The notes beneath the pieces were generated by a model. It was not told where the DNA came from, made no database searches, and was given only the letters and a program-made list of their open reading frames with translations. Positions 28,423-37,472 of a stretch of DNA of 42,387 nucleotides are shown here, piece after piece. The first letter of the stretch is position 1, and the number at the start of each line of letters is the position of its first letter. Both the position numbers and the translations under genes were made by a program. This stretch comes from Pantoea brenneri. GTDB lineage: Bacteria > Pseudomonadota > Gammaproteobacteria > Enterobacterales > Enterobacteriaceae. Where the stretch lies: assembly GCA_002095305.1 (NCBI GenBank), contig MIEI01000039.1, forward strand, positions 1 to 42,387, written 5' to 3'.

Positions 28423-30168
28423 TCAGACTCCCTGCCCGGCGGTCGCGTGATCTTTCAACAAATCAGCCACCGTATTAACAATCATTGCCAGCGAAATGGC
28501 GCCTGCATCGGGCGTACCGAGACTTTTTTCGGCCAGCGGACGGGCGCGACCCATTTTAGGCAGCAGTTGTGCCGTGGCCTGCGCCGCCTGGTCAGCCACG
28601 CGCGCAGCTTCGTGCCAGGCGTCCGTCAGCGAGGCACCGCGTGCGACGGCCGCATTCAGGCTGTCGCTGAACGGCACCAGCACATCAACCATGGTCTTGT
28701 CGCCGACCCGCGCTTTACCAAAGTGCTGAATCCCTTCCTGCGCCTGTCGTACGCCTCTGGCGATTCGCGCAGCGTCCGGCGTCTGATTATCACCGATAGC
28801 GGTTCCGATGGCGGTCAGCGCTACGCCCCACAGTGCGCCAGAGGTGCCGCCCGCTTTGTCTGCCCAGGCATCCGCAGCACGGCATAACAGCGTGCCGGCA
28901 CCGGCGCCCCGGGCTGCGACCTGACGCGCCTTTTCCACCGCGCCCAACACGCCGCGTTCCATGCCGATGCCGTGATCGCCATCGCCGGCGACCGCATCAA
29001 TATCTCCCAGTTTTTCGGCGTTGCGTTGCAGCATCGTGGCCACCGCCTCCAGCAGTTGCAGCACCTGTTGTGCGCTCTGCTGTGAGACGGCGCTGGCGAC
29101 AGGCAAACTCTCTTCCGCCTGCGCCTGCGTGGCCTCCTGACCCAGCGGTTCGGCAACGATAACGCTGCCTTTGCGATAGGCCGGCGCATTCGCCGGGGCG
29201 CGCCAGAAGGTTTCCAGCTCATCATCCAGCCACATCAAGGTCAGTGAGGCACCGGCCATATTGAAGCTGGTGACGAATTCACCGACGTCCGGCTCGACGA
29301 TCTGCAGCCGCGCCGCCTCAAGCAGTTGCGCCACCCGCCGGTAGACCACAAACAGCTCTTCATATTTCACCGTGCCGAGACCGTTAAGAATTACCGCCAC
29401 CCGCTGTCCCGCCGTCTGGCTGACGCCCGGCGGCAGTTCGCTGAGCAGCCGGCTGACAAAGATGTCAGCCATCTCATCGGCGGTTGGCACCTCCGTCTCT
29501 TTGATGCCCGGTTCGCCATGAATCCCCAGGCCCAGCGCCATCCGCCCTTTTTCAACTTCAAACAGCGGATGTGATGCGCCGGGTAAGGTACAGCCAGAAA
29601 ATGCCACGCCAAATGAACGGGTGCGGTTATTGGCATGCTGCGCCACCCGCAGCACCTCCGGCAGCGCATAGCCTGCTTCTGCGGCGGCACAGGCGACTTT
29701 GAATACCGTCAGATCCCCCGCCACCCCGCGCCGCTTTTCAATCTCGTCGATGCCGGCGCTGGAAATGTCGTCGGTGACCGCCAGAATGTCGCACGGAATA
29801 CCCTCGCCGCGCAGACGCTCACAGGCCTGACCGAAATGCAGCACGTCACCGGCGTAGTTGCCGAACATCAGTAATACGCCGCCGCCATTGTTTGCCGCGC
29901 GGGCCACATTATAAATTTGCTGCGCCGACGGCGAGGCGAACAGGTTGCCCATTGCCGCGCCGTGCGCCAGACCCTGCCCAACCAACCCGGCGAACGCCGG
30001 ATAGTGGCCGGAGCCACCGCCGACCACCACCGCCACGCTGCCCGGCTGGCTGCGGGTGTTGCGTACCACTCCGCCAGGCACCTGACGCACTTTATCGGCA
30101 TTGGCGGCCACAAAGCCTTCGATCAGTTCAGCCGCGAAGGCTGAAGGTTGGTTAAACAGGTAAGTCAT
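28423..30168 (-). CDS. Fused DhaK-DhaL dihydroxyacetone-type kinase, probable L-erythrulose kinase
   Basis: A 581-residue ATP-dependent ketose kinase. The DhaK domain (about 1-330) binds the ketose covalently through His217 (GLGIHGEPGI) and has GGGSGHYPAFAG near the N-terminus. A linker (about 335-365) leads to the DhaL domain, with the Mg-ATP aspartates 391, 396 and 398 (DAVAGDGDHG) and GGTSGALWG. Single-chain K-L fusions phosphorylate dihydroxyacetone or, in tetritol pathways (LerK), L-erythrulose at C1. The surrounding tetrulose-phosphate isomerases favour erythrulose. No DhaM-type PTS partner is present, which fits ATP use. It overlaps the transporter gene by 4 nt. Confidence 0.87.
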   Translation of the reverse strand: MTYLFNQPSAFAAELIEGFVAANADKVRQVPGGVVRNTRSQPGSVAVVVGGGSGHYPAFAGLVGQGLAHGAAMGNLFASPSAQQIYNVARAANNGGGVLLMFGNYAGDVLHFGQACERLRGEGIPCDILAVTDDISSAGIDEIEKRRGVAGDLTVFKVACAAAEAGYALPEVLRVAQHANNRTRSFGVAFSGCTLPGASHPLFEVEKGRMALGLGIHGEPGIKETEVPTADEMADIFVSRLLSELPPGVSQTAGQRVAVILNGLGTVKYEELFVVYRRVAQLLEAARLQIVEPDVGEFVTSFNMAGASLTLMWLDDELETFWRAPANAPAYRKGSVIVAEPLGQEATQAQAEESLPVASAVSQQSAQQVLQLLEAVATMLQRNAEKLGDIDAVAGDGDHGIGMERGVLGAVEKARQVAARGAGAGTLLCRAADAWADKAGGTSGALWGVALTAIGTAIGDNQTPDAARIARGVRQAQEGIQHFGKARVGDKTMVDVLVPFSDSLNAAVARGASLTDAWHEAARVADQAAQATAQLLPKMGRARPLAEKSLGTPDAGAISLAMIVNTVADLLKDHATAGQGV

Positions 30169-31501
30169 GGTAATTGCTCCTGTGCTAGAGAGGTCGGTTC
30201 CTGCTGGCGACTGCGATTCAGCAACAGCATCAGCACCGCTGACAGCAGCATAAATCCGCCCACCACAAACATCGGTACGGTGTAGCTGCTGGTTGCATCG
30301 TGCAGCGCGCCAGTGATATAGCCCGCCGAGAAGCCTGCGACATTGCCCAGCGTATTGATCAGGGCGATAGCGGCCGCGGCAGAGGCACCGGTCAGAAACT
30401 GCGTCGGTAAGGTCCAGAAATTGGGTAAGGCGGCAAAGATCGAGCTGGCGGTAATCGCAATCACCATGATGGTGGTGAACGGTGAGTCCATGAACAGCGC
30501 CAGCGGCACGCTGATACCACCTGCCACCGCCGGGATAGCGATATGCCAGGTTTTGCAGCCACGACGTGAGGCGTCACGGGACCAGAAGAACATCACGACC
30601 GCCGCAATCAGATAAGGGACGCCGGTGATCAACCCTTTCTGCATCACATTGAAGGTGGTGCCGAACTGCTGCTGGAAGCCGCCGATGATAGTCGGCAGGA
30701 AGAAAGCCAGCGCGTACAGGCCATAGATAAAACCGAAGTAGATCAGACACAGCATCCAGACCCGACCATTACCCAGAATGCTGCGGACGCCTGGTGTCCG
30801 GTGTGCTGCTTGGCCTGATGCTCAGCATCCAGCTCACGGGTCAGCCAGTTTTTCTCATCCGCCGTCAGCCATTTCGCCTGCCGCGGTGAATCCACCAGCC
30901 AGAACAGCGCCACAATGCCGATCAAAATCGCCGGAATCGAGACGCCGAGGAACATCACGCGCCAGCCAGCCAGTCCAAACAGGCCATGCTGTTCAATGAA
31001 GGACGCTGCCAGCGGTGCGCCAAATACCACGGTCAGCGGCTGCGCCAGGTAAAAAAGTGACAGGATTTTGCTGCGATGGCGCGCCGGTACCCACATGCTG
31101 AGATAGAGGATTGCGCCCGGGAAAAAGCCCGCCTCGGCGATGCCCAGCAGCAGGCGCAGGGTATAGAGCCCATTAATGCTGCTGACCCAGGTGAACAGCA
31201 GCGACACGATGCCCCAGCTGATCATGATGCGCGCCAGCCATCTGCGGGCACCAAAGCGATGCAGGGCCAGGTTGCTCGGCACTTCCAGCAGGATATAGCC
31301 GATGAAAAAGATACCGGAGGCGAGGCCGAACTGTACGGCAGTCAGGCCGAGGTCCTGCGTCATGCCATTCGGCCCGGCGAACGAAATTGCCGTACGGTCG
31401 AGGAAGTTGATAAAAAACATCAGGGCGACGAACGGCACCAGTCGCCAGGAGATCTTACGAATCGCGGATTGCTCCACTGCGGTCATTGTGGTTTGGGTCA
31501 C
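30165..31501 (-). pseudogene. MFS anion:cation-symporter-type transporter, broken by a one-base deletion
   Basis: This major facilitator resembles the ACS family of sugar-acid importers (glucarate, hexuronate and phthalate carriers). Its start has SWRLVPFVALMFFINFLDRTAISFAGP, and the loop after helix 4 has RIMISWGIVS and GIAEAGFFPGAI. Twelve membrane segments are expected. The N-terminal half stops at 30743. The C-terminal half (ILGNGRVWMLCLIYFGFIYG onward) is in the next frame, and the break is near 30785-30790, where one G appears lost (CAGGC for CAGGGC). The restored protein has 445 residues. The family preference for sugar acids fits uptake of an aldonate such as D-apionate. First gene of the operon. 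Probably a sequence error. Confidence 0.85.
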
Positions 31502-31937
31502 GACGCACCTCCGGTCCGGGCGCGATGAAAGAGAGTGTCAGGTGTTGGCAACGCACGCGGTGCATTGTCGAAGCAGGTGCAAAAAACAGAGCCTGGGTAA
31601 TCCATGTGCGAGTCCTCGATGGGTCTTCTTGTACATTGGTATCACTACGCGAACAAATGAACAGTACACGTATAATTGAGCAGCTCTCAACTGCAACAAT
31701 GAGATCTGTGATCCTCTTCAAACGAATTAAATCTGGTGCACTTTTCAGATAAAACGCCGAAAGCGCCGCGCTGTGCGGCGTGAAGGCCGCCTTTGCCTGC
31801 GCTTCACGGTCGAATTGCCTTTCCAAACAAATGAAATAGACTTGAACATATGAACAGAAGTGTGTCAGGCTGATGCTGAACATTTTTGCGCCTGCTGTTG
31901 CATGGCGGGCTGAGCGGGTAACTTGCTGGAGAAGACG
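31502..31937. promoter_or_regulatory. Divergent control region with TGAACA direct repeats
   Basis: This 436-base gap separates the minus-strand operon from the RpiB gene. GAACAAATGAACAG (31651-31664) and GAACATATGAACAG (31844-31857) are almost identical; a weaker copy, AAACAAATGAAATA, is at 31825-31838, 19 bases from the second. Each unit is a TGAACA-like half-site repeated after two bases, so these are direct rather than inverted repeats. One copy lies on each side, near each promoter. They are candidate sites for the SorC-type regulator at 24878. No gene or RNA is evident in the gap. Confidence 0.55.
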
Positions 31938-32396
31938 ATGAAAACGATCGCGATTGGCGCCGATGATGCGGCGATTGAGCTGAAAAACCTGATTAAACGT
32001 CATCTGGAAGAGAAGCAGTACGAAGTGGTGGATTACAGCAATGACGCCCGTAATGACCGGCCGATGTATCCGGATGTGGCGTTTGCGCTGGCAACCGCTA
32101 TCCAGCAGGGGAAATATGAGCGTGGAATTCTGCTGTGCGGCACCGGAATCGGGGTGGCGATTGTCGCCAACAAAGTCCCCGGCGTCCGTGCGGCCCAGTG
32201 CCACGACACCTTCTCTGCTGAGCGCGCCCGTAAAAGTAACAATGCCCAGGTGATGACGATGGGCGCACGCGTGGTCGGGCCGGAGCTGGCGAAAAGTATC
32301 GTCAACGCCTGGCTGGCGTCAGAATTTGAAGCCGGCGGCTCGAGCGCTAAAGTCGATAAAATTGAGTACTACGAGCAGGCCAGCCTGAATAAGTAA
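31938..32396 (+). CDS. RpiB/LacAB-family sugar-phosphate isomerase, probable D-erythrulose-4-phosphate isomerase
   Basis: A 152-residue RpiB-type aldose-ketose isomerase. It has GADDAAIELKN at the N-terminus, the active-site Cys67 in LLCGTGIGVAIVANK and His89 in AAQCHDTFSAERAR. RpiB paralogues in tetritol clusters (DerI in Mycobacterium, EryI in Brucella) turn D-erythrulose 4-phosphate into D-erythrose 4-phosphate. The erythrulose-type operon across the control region supports that role. Ribose-5-phosphate isomerase or allose-phosphate isomerase activity is the alternative. ATG 31938 follows TGGAGAAGACG, a good ribosome-binding site. Confidence 0.85.
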   Translation: MKTIAIGADDAAIELKNLIKRHLEEKQYEVVDYSNDARNDRPMYPDVAFALATAIQQGKYERGILLCGTGIGVAIVANKVPGVRAAQCHDTFSAERARKSNNAQVMTMGARVVGPELAKSIVNAWLASEFEAGGSSAKVDKIEYYEQASLNK

Positions 32397-32411
32397 GCCG
32401 CCTTTGCTGTG

Positions 32412-32444
32412 CGGGCGAAGTCAGTCAACTCAGGGCTTCGCCCG
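32412..32444 (+). repeat. Hairpin between the RpiB and transaldolase genes
   Basis: CGGGCGAAG (32412-32420) pairs with CTTCGCCCG (32436-32444), 9 bp around a 15-base loop, 15 bases after the RpiB stop. No T tract follows, so it may stabilise mRNA or lower read-through into the transaldolase gene instead of ending transcription. Confidence 0.45.
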
Positions 32445-32538
32445 ATCCCCCTTACCGACACCACCAGAAATGCGACGCTGCTTTCGCAGGGAAAAGTGTG
32501 CCCGCCATGGCGCTGCAGACCTGATTATGGAGTGAAAA

Positions 32539-33489
32539 ATGAACCCCTTAGAGGCGTTGAAACAGTACACCACCGTGGTCGCCGACAGCGGCGATATCGA
32601 GGCGATACGTCGCTATCATCCGCAGGATGCCACCACTAATCCGTCACTGATTCTGAAAGCGGCGACCCTGAGCCGCTACCAGCCACTGATTGAAGAGGCG
32701 GTGAATTACGCCAGAACACAGGGCGGCAGTAAACAGACGCAGATCATCAATGCCTGCGATCGGGTGGCGGTCAATCTGGGCGTGGAGATCCTGAAAAGCG
32801 TGCCGGGCCGGGTTTCGACCGAGGTCGATGCGCGGCTCTCATTTGACCGCGGCATGTGCGTCACCCGGGCTGAAAAGCTGGTGCGGATGTATGAACAGCA
32901 AGGCGTCGACCGCTCACGTATTCTGATTAAGCTGGCATCAACCTGGGAAGGGATCCGTGCGGCTGAAACGCTGGAGCGCAACGGCATTCAGTGCAACCTG
33001 ACGCTACTGTTTTCCTTCGCTCAGGCGCAGGCCTGTGCCGAAGCCGGGGTGTTCCTGATTTCGCCGTTTGTCGGACGCATCTCTGACTGGCATCACAGCC
33101 GCAATCCGCAGGCGGAATACACAGCGCAGCACGATCCGGGCGTGGTATCGGTTCGCAATATTTACCACTACTACAAATCTCACCGCTATCAGACGGTGAT
33201 TATGGGGGCCAGCTTTCGTAAAACCGAACAGATCCTGGCCCTGGCCGGTTGCGATCGGCTGACCATCTCGCCTGAGCTGCTGCAGAGCCTGGAAAGCAGT
33301 AATTTGCCGGTGACGCGCCAGCTGACGCCTTCGACTGCGGTGTCGAATCCGCCCTCGCCTCTGACGGAAGCGCAATTTCGCTGGCTGCATAATCAGGACG
33401 CGATGGCGGTCGATAAGCTGGCAGAAGGCATCCGCCAGTTCGCACTCGATCAGCAAAAGCTGGAAGATATGCTCGCGTCACAGCTCTGA
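32539..33489 (+). CDS. tal: Transaldolase (TalA/TalB class)
   Basis: A 316-residue transaldolase moving a dihydroxyacetone unit from sedoheptulose 7-phosphate or fructose 6-phosphate to glyceraldehyde 3-phosphate or erythrose 4-phosphate. The Schiff-base Lys131 is in [13 protein letters not shown]; Asp16 (VVADSGD) and Glu95 (STEVDARLS) match the catalytic acid residues of E. coli TalB. The chain length is like TalA (316). Here it follows the RpiB gene by 142 bases in a tetrose-phosphate locus, so it probably serves as the exit for D-erythrose 4-phosphate. GGAGTGAAAA precedes the ATG. Confidence 0.93.
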   Translation: MNPLEALKQYTTVVADSGDIEAIRRYHPQDATTNPSLILKAATLSRYQPLIEEAVNYARTQGGSKQTQIINACDRVAVNLGVEILKSVPGRVSTEVDARLSFDRGMCVTRAEKLVRMYEQQGVDRSRILIKLASTWEGIRAAETLERNGIQCNLTLLFSFAQAQACAEAGVFLISPFVGRISDWHHSRNPQAEYTAQHDPGVVSVRNIYHYYKSHRYQTVIMGASFRKTEQILALAGCDRLTISPELLQSLESSNLPVTRQLTPSTAVSNPPSPLTEAQFRWLHNQDAMAVDKLAEGIRQFALDQQKLEDMLASQL

Positions 33490-33520
33490 TCGCGGCCAGG
33501 CGGAGGATCGCTCCGCCTGG

Positions 33521-34174
33521 CTATCCGACATAAAAGTAAATCGCGCAGAAGTGACAGACACAGCCGCCCAGTACAAACCCGTGCCAGATAGCATGATTGA
33601 ATGGAATGCGGCGCGCGACGTAGAAAATGACCCCAAGCGAATAGATGATGCCGCCGATTGCCAGCAGCCAGATACCGCCGGGTGCCAGCGTCATCGCCAG
33701 CTGATACACCACGATCAGCGACAGCCAACCCATGCAGAGATAGGTTACCAGCGACAGCACTTTAAAGCGGTGCGCAATGGTCAGCTTAAAGATGATGCCG
33801 GCCAGTGCCAGGCTCCAGATCACCACCATCAGACCGTAGGCCAGCGGCGACCTCAGGCCCACCAGCAGGAAAGGCGTATAGGTGCCGGCAATCAACAGGT
33901 AGATAGCGCAGTGGTCCAGCTTTTTCAGCCAGGGTCTGGCCCGTCCGTTGGGAATGGCGTGATAGAGCGTTGAGGCCAGGAACAGCAAAATCATGCTGCC
34001 GCCGTACAGGCTGTAGCTGGTGATCGCCATGGCATCTGCGCCCGTATCCCTCGCCTGGTTAAGCATTAATACCAGTGCGACAACGCCAAACAGACAGCCC
34101 AGCCCATGACTGATGCTATTGGCAATTTCCTCGGTCAGTGAGTAGCCCGTTGAGGGTAAACGCGTGGTGGTCAT
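33521..34174 (-). CDS. trhA: trhA (yqfA), hemolysin III-family membrane protein
   Basis: A 217-residue protein with seven membrane segments of the PAQR/hemolysin III family. Conserved polar residues are in [39 protein letters not shown] and [11 protein letters not shown], whose Ser, Asp and His residues form the family's metal site. It matches E. coli YqfA (TrhA), linked to membrane energetics; its exact reaction is not known. Start ATG 34174 ([19 protein letters not shown]) follows AGGA by 8 nt. It marks the return to the E. coli backbone after the accessory insert. Confidence 0.92.
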   Translation of the reverse strand: MTTTRLPSTGYSLTEEIANSISHGLGCLFGVVALVLMLNQARDTGADAMAITSYSLYGGSMILLFLASTLYHAIPNGRARPWLKKLDHCAIYLLIAGTYTPFLLVGLRSPLAYGLMVVIWSLALAGIIFKLTIAHRFKVLSLVTYLCMGWLSLIVVYQLAMTLAPGGIWLLAIGGIIYSLGVIFYVARRIPFNHAIWHGFVLGGCVCHFCAIYFYVG

Positions 34175-34340
34175 AAGGTGTCCTGAAAGTGAAGCGATAA
34201 AAAAAACCTTATCCAGAGTAGCCAACATCGGTTTCGGTGTACACATGTACGCTGAAATTAATCTGTGAAACCTTGTAACGGGCAAACCAGCCGATGAATC
34301 TGGTAAACTGCGGGCTGGTCAACTGTACAATGAGCCACCC
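34175..34340. promoter_or_regulatory. trhA / RpiR-regulator divergent promoter region
   Basis: This 166-base gap contains GTACA-CA-TGTAC (34239-34250), a short inverted repeat, and a TGTACA at about 34324-34329, just before the regulator start. These could be sites for autoregulation by the RpiR-type protein. The evidence is only the repeat and its position. Confidence 0.3.
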
Positions 34341-35060
34341 ATGTTTTCGCACCGCGATCTCGCCCGCCTTAACGACCTGGAAATGCAGGTTTATCAGTTC
34401 ATCATCAAACATCGTGAACGTGTCAGCTATATGACCATTCGCGAGCTGGCCGAGCAGGCCGCGGTCTCCACCACTACCGTGCTGCGATTTTGCCGCAAGA
34501 TGCACTGTGAAGGCTGGTCGGAATTCCGTATCCGGCTACGGTTAACCGAGCAGCAGACTGCGCCGCAGGTTAATACCGCCAGCGTCAATGAGATGCTGAG
34601 TTTTTTTAAAAGTATTAATAACCCGGAGTTCGAGCAGATCATTGCCCAGGCGGCGCAAAAGATTAATCGGGCGGAGCGGGTATTTTTTATTGGCGTCGGC
34701 ACCTCAGGCAGCCTGGCAAAATATGGCGCCCGTTTCTTTTCCAATTTGGGTAAATTCAGCCACGCGATTGACGATCCCTATTATCCGGTCAGCCCTGATC
34801 TGTATGAAAATGCGATTGCGATTATTTTATCCGTCTCCGGCGAGACCGAAGAGATCCTGCGCATTGCCAGCCAGTTCAGCCTCAACAAGTGCAAAATCAT
34901 TGCCATCACTAACACCGAGAGCTGCTCGCTGGCGAAAATGAGTGATTTCAGCCTCTGCTATCACGTCCCGATTATTCGGATGGCTGATAATTCAGACATT
35001 ACGACGCAGGTGCCGGTCACCTATATTATTGAAGCGATTGGCCGCCAACTGGGTAAATAA
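34341..35060 (+). CDS. MurR/RpiR-family transcriptional regulator
   Basis: A 239-residue regulator with an N-terminal RpiR helix-turn-helix (MTIRELAEQAAVSTTTVLRFCRKM is the core, residues 31-54) and a C-terminal SIS domain (FFIGVGTSGSLAKYGARFFSNLG, ILSVSGETEEILRIA, IIAITNTESCSLAKMSD) that binds phosphosugars. It sits 115 bases upstream of bglA on the same strand. The likely role is control of bglA in response to a phospho-beta-glucoside or glucose 6-phosphate; this is inferred from position. E. coli has no such gene at this place. Confidence 0.85.
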   Translation: MFSHRDLARLNDLEMQVYQFIIKHRERVSYMTIRELAEQAAVSTTTVLRFCRKMHCEGWSEFRIRLRLTEQQTAPQVNTASVNEMLSFFKSINNPEFEQIIAQAAQKINRAERVFFIGVGTSGSLAKYGARFFSNLGKFSHAIDDPYYPVSPDLYENAIAIILSVSGETEEILRIASQFSLNKCKIIAITNTESCSLAKMSDFSLCYHVPIIRMADNSDITTQVPVTYIIEAIGRQLGK

Positions 35061-35172
35061 AACAGCCTGTTTTTCTGATGTAACAGATCACATTACTGGC
35101 GCGCTGTTATATCGTGACTTTCATTATTGCCTTGCTAAACTCATTCCAATTTCAATATCCGTAATGGGGTGA

Positions 35173-36615
<1,443 letters not shown>

Positions 36616-36653
36616 CGGATGACGCCGCGGCTGAAAAGCGGCGGCGCTGTCGG

Positions 36654-37397
36654 TTAGCGTCCGCCGGCGGCATCAATGATGCTGCCGGTGACATAAGAGG
36701 CCGCCTCGCTGGCCAGCCAGACGATCGCTTCTGCCACCTCCTCTGCCTGCCCGCCGCGGCCCATCGGGATTACACTGGCGAGGCGATCAACCCGGCCTGC
36801 TTCACCCCCGTCGGCATGCATCTCGGTATAAATGAATCCCGGACGAACCCCATTTACCCGAATCCCCTGCTGCGCGACTTCCAGCGATAACCCTTTGGTC
36901 AGCGTATCCATCGCCCCTTTAGAGGCGGCGTAATCGACGTACTCTCCCGGTGCGCCAAGCCGTGAGGCGGCTGACGAGACGTTAACAATCGCGCCGCCCT
37001 GACCGCCGTGATGGGTGCCCATACGTTTTACTGCTTCGCGGCTGCAGAGAAAGGTGCCGATGACGTTAGTGGCAAACACTTTGTGCAGGCGTGCTGCATC
37101 CAGCTGCTCGACCCGGCACTGCTGAAACAGAATCCCGGCGTTATTGACCAGCAGCGTCAGCGGCGCTGGCTGTTGATCGAGCTGCGCAAACATCGCCATC
37201 ACCTGGGCTTCATCAGCAATATCTGCCTGCAGCGCAAAGGCCTCGCCGCCCTGCTGCTGAATCTCTGTCACCACCTGCTGTGCTTCTGCCTCGCGCTGGC
37301 GATAATTGACCGCCACCCGATAGCCTCTGGCCGCCAGTAATAACGCCGTGGCGCGTCCGATACCGCGGCTGCCGCCGGTAACCAGTGCTAATTTCAT
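36654..37397 (-). CDS. ygfF: ygfF, short-chain dehydrogenase/reductase
   Basis: A 247-residue SDR with the cofactor motif TGGSRGIGRA (residues 7-16), NNAG, catalytic Ser (VNVSSAASRLG) and the YxxxK pair in EYVDYAASKGA. It closely matches E. coli YgfF (247 residues), a predicted NAD(P)-dependent sugar or polyol oxidoreductase with unproven substrate. It follows gcvP on the same strand, but an intrinsic terminator lies between them. Confidence 0.92.
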   Translation of the reverse strand: MKLALVTGGSRGIGRATALLLAARGYRVAVNYRQREAEAQQVVTEIQQQGGEAFALQADIADEAQVMAMFAQLDQQPAPLTLLVNNAGILFQQCRVEQLDAARLHKVFATNVIGTFLCSREAVKRMGTHHGGQGGAIVNVSSAASRLGAPGEYVDYAASKGAMDTLTKGLSLEVAQQGIRVNGVRPGFIYTEMHADGGEAGRVDRLASVIPMGRGGQAEEVAEAIVWLASEAASYVTGSIIDAAGGR

Positions 37398-37410
37398 TTC
37401 GCCTCCAGAT

Positions 37411-37434
37411 AAAAAAGGGCCGACGAATCGGCCC
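37411..37434 (-). terminator. Intrinsic terminator of the gcvTHP operon
   Basis: On the minus strand GGGCCGA, loop TTCG, TCGGCCC is followed by six T (37416-37411). It lies 38 bases after the gcvP stop and before the ygfF start. Confidence 0.88.
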
Positions 37435-37472
37435 TGCTCAGGTTTGTTTAGCGGCTATGCGATTGGCGTGAG

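Noticed and set aside
31455..32204. A 249-codon open frame on minus across the divergent promoter gap
   Set aside because: It overlaps the RpiB gene antisense and the importer start, and its sequence shows no domain.
35081..35100. CRP site upstream of bglA
   Set aside because: One half-site (TCACA) is good but the other is two bases out of register with the TGTGA-N6-TCACA spacing.
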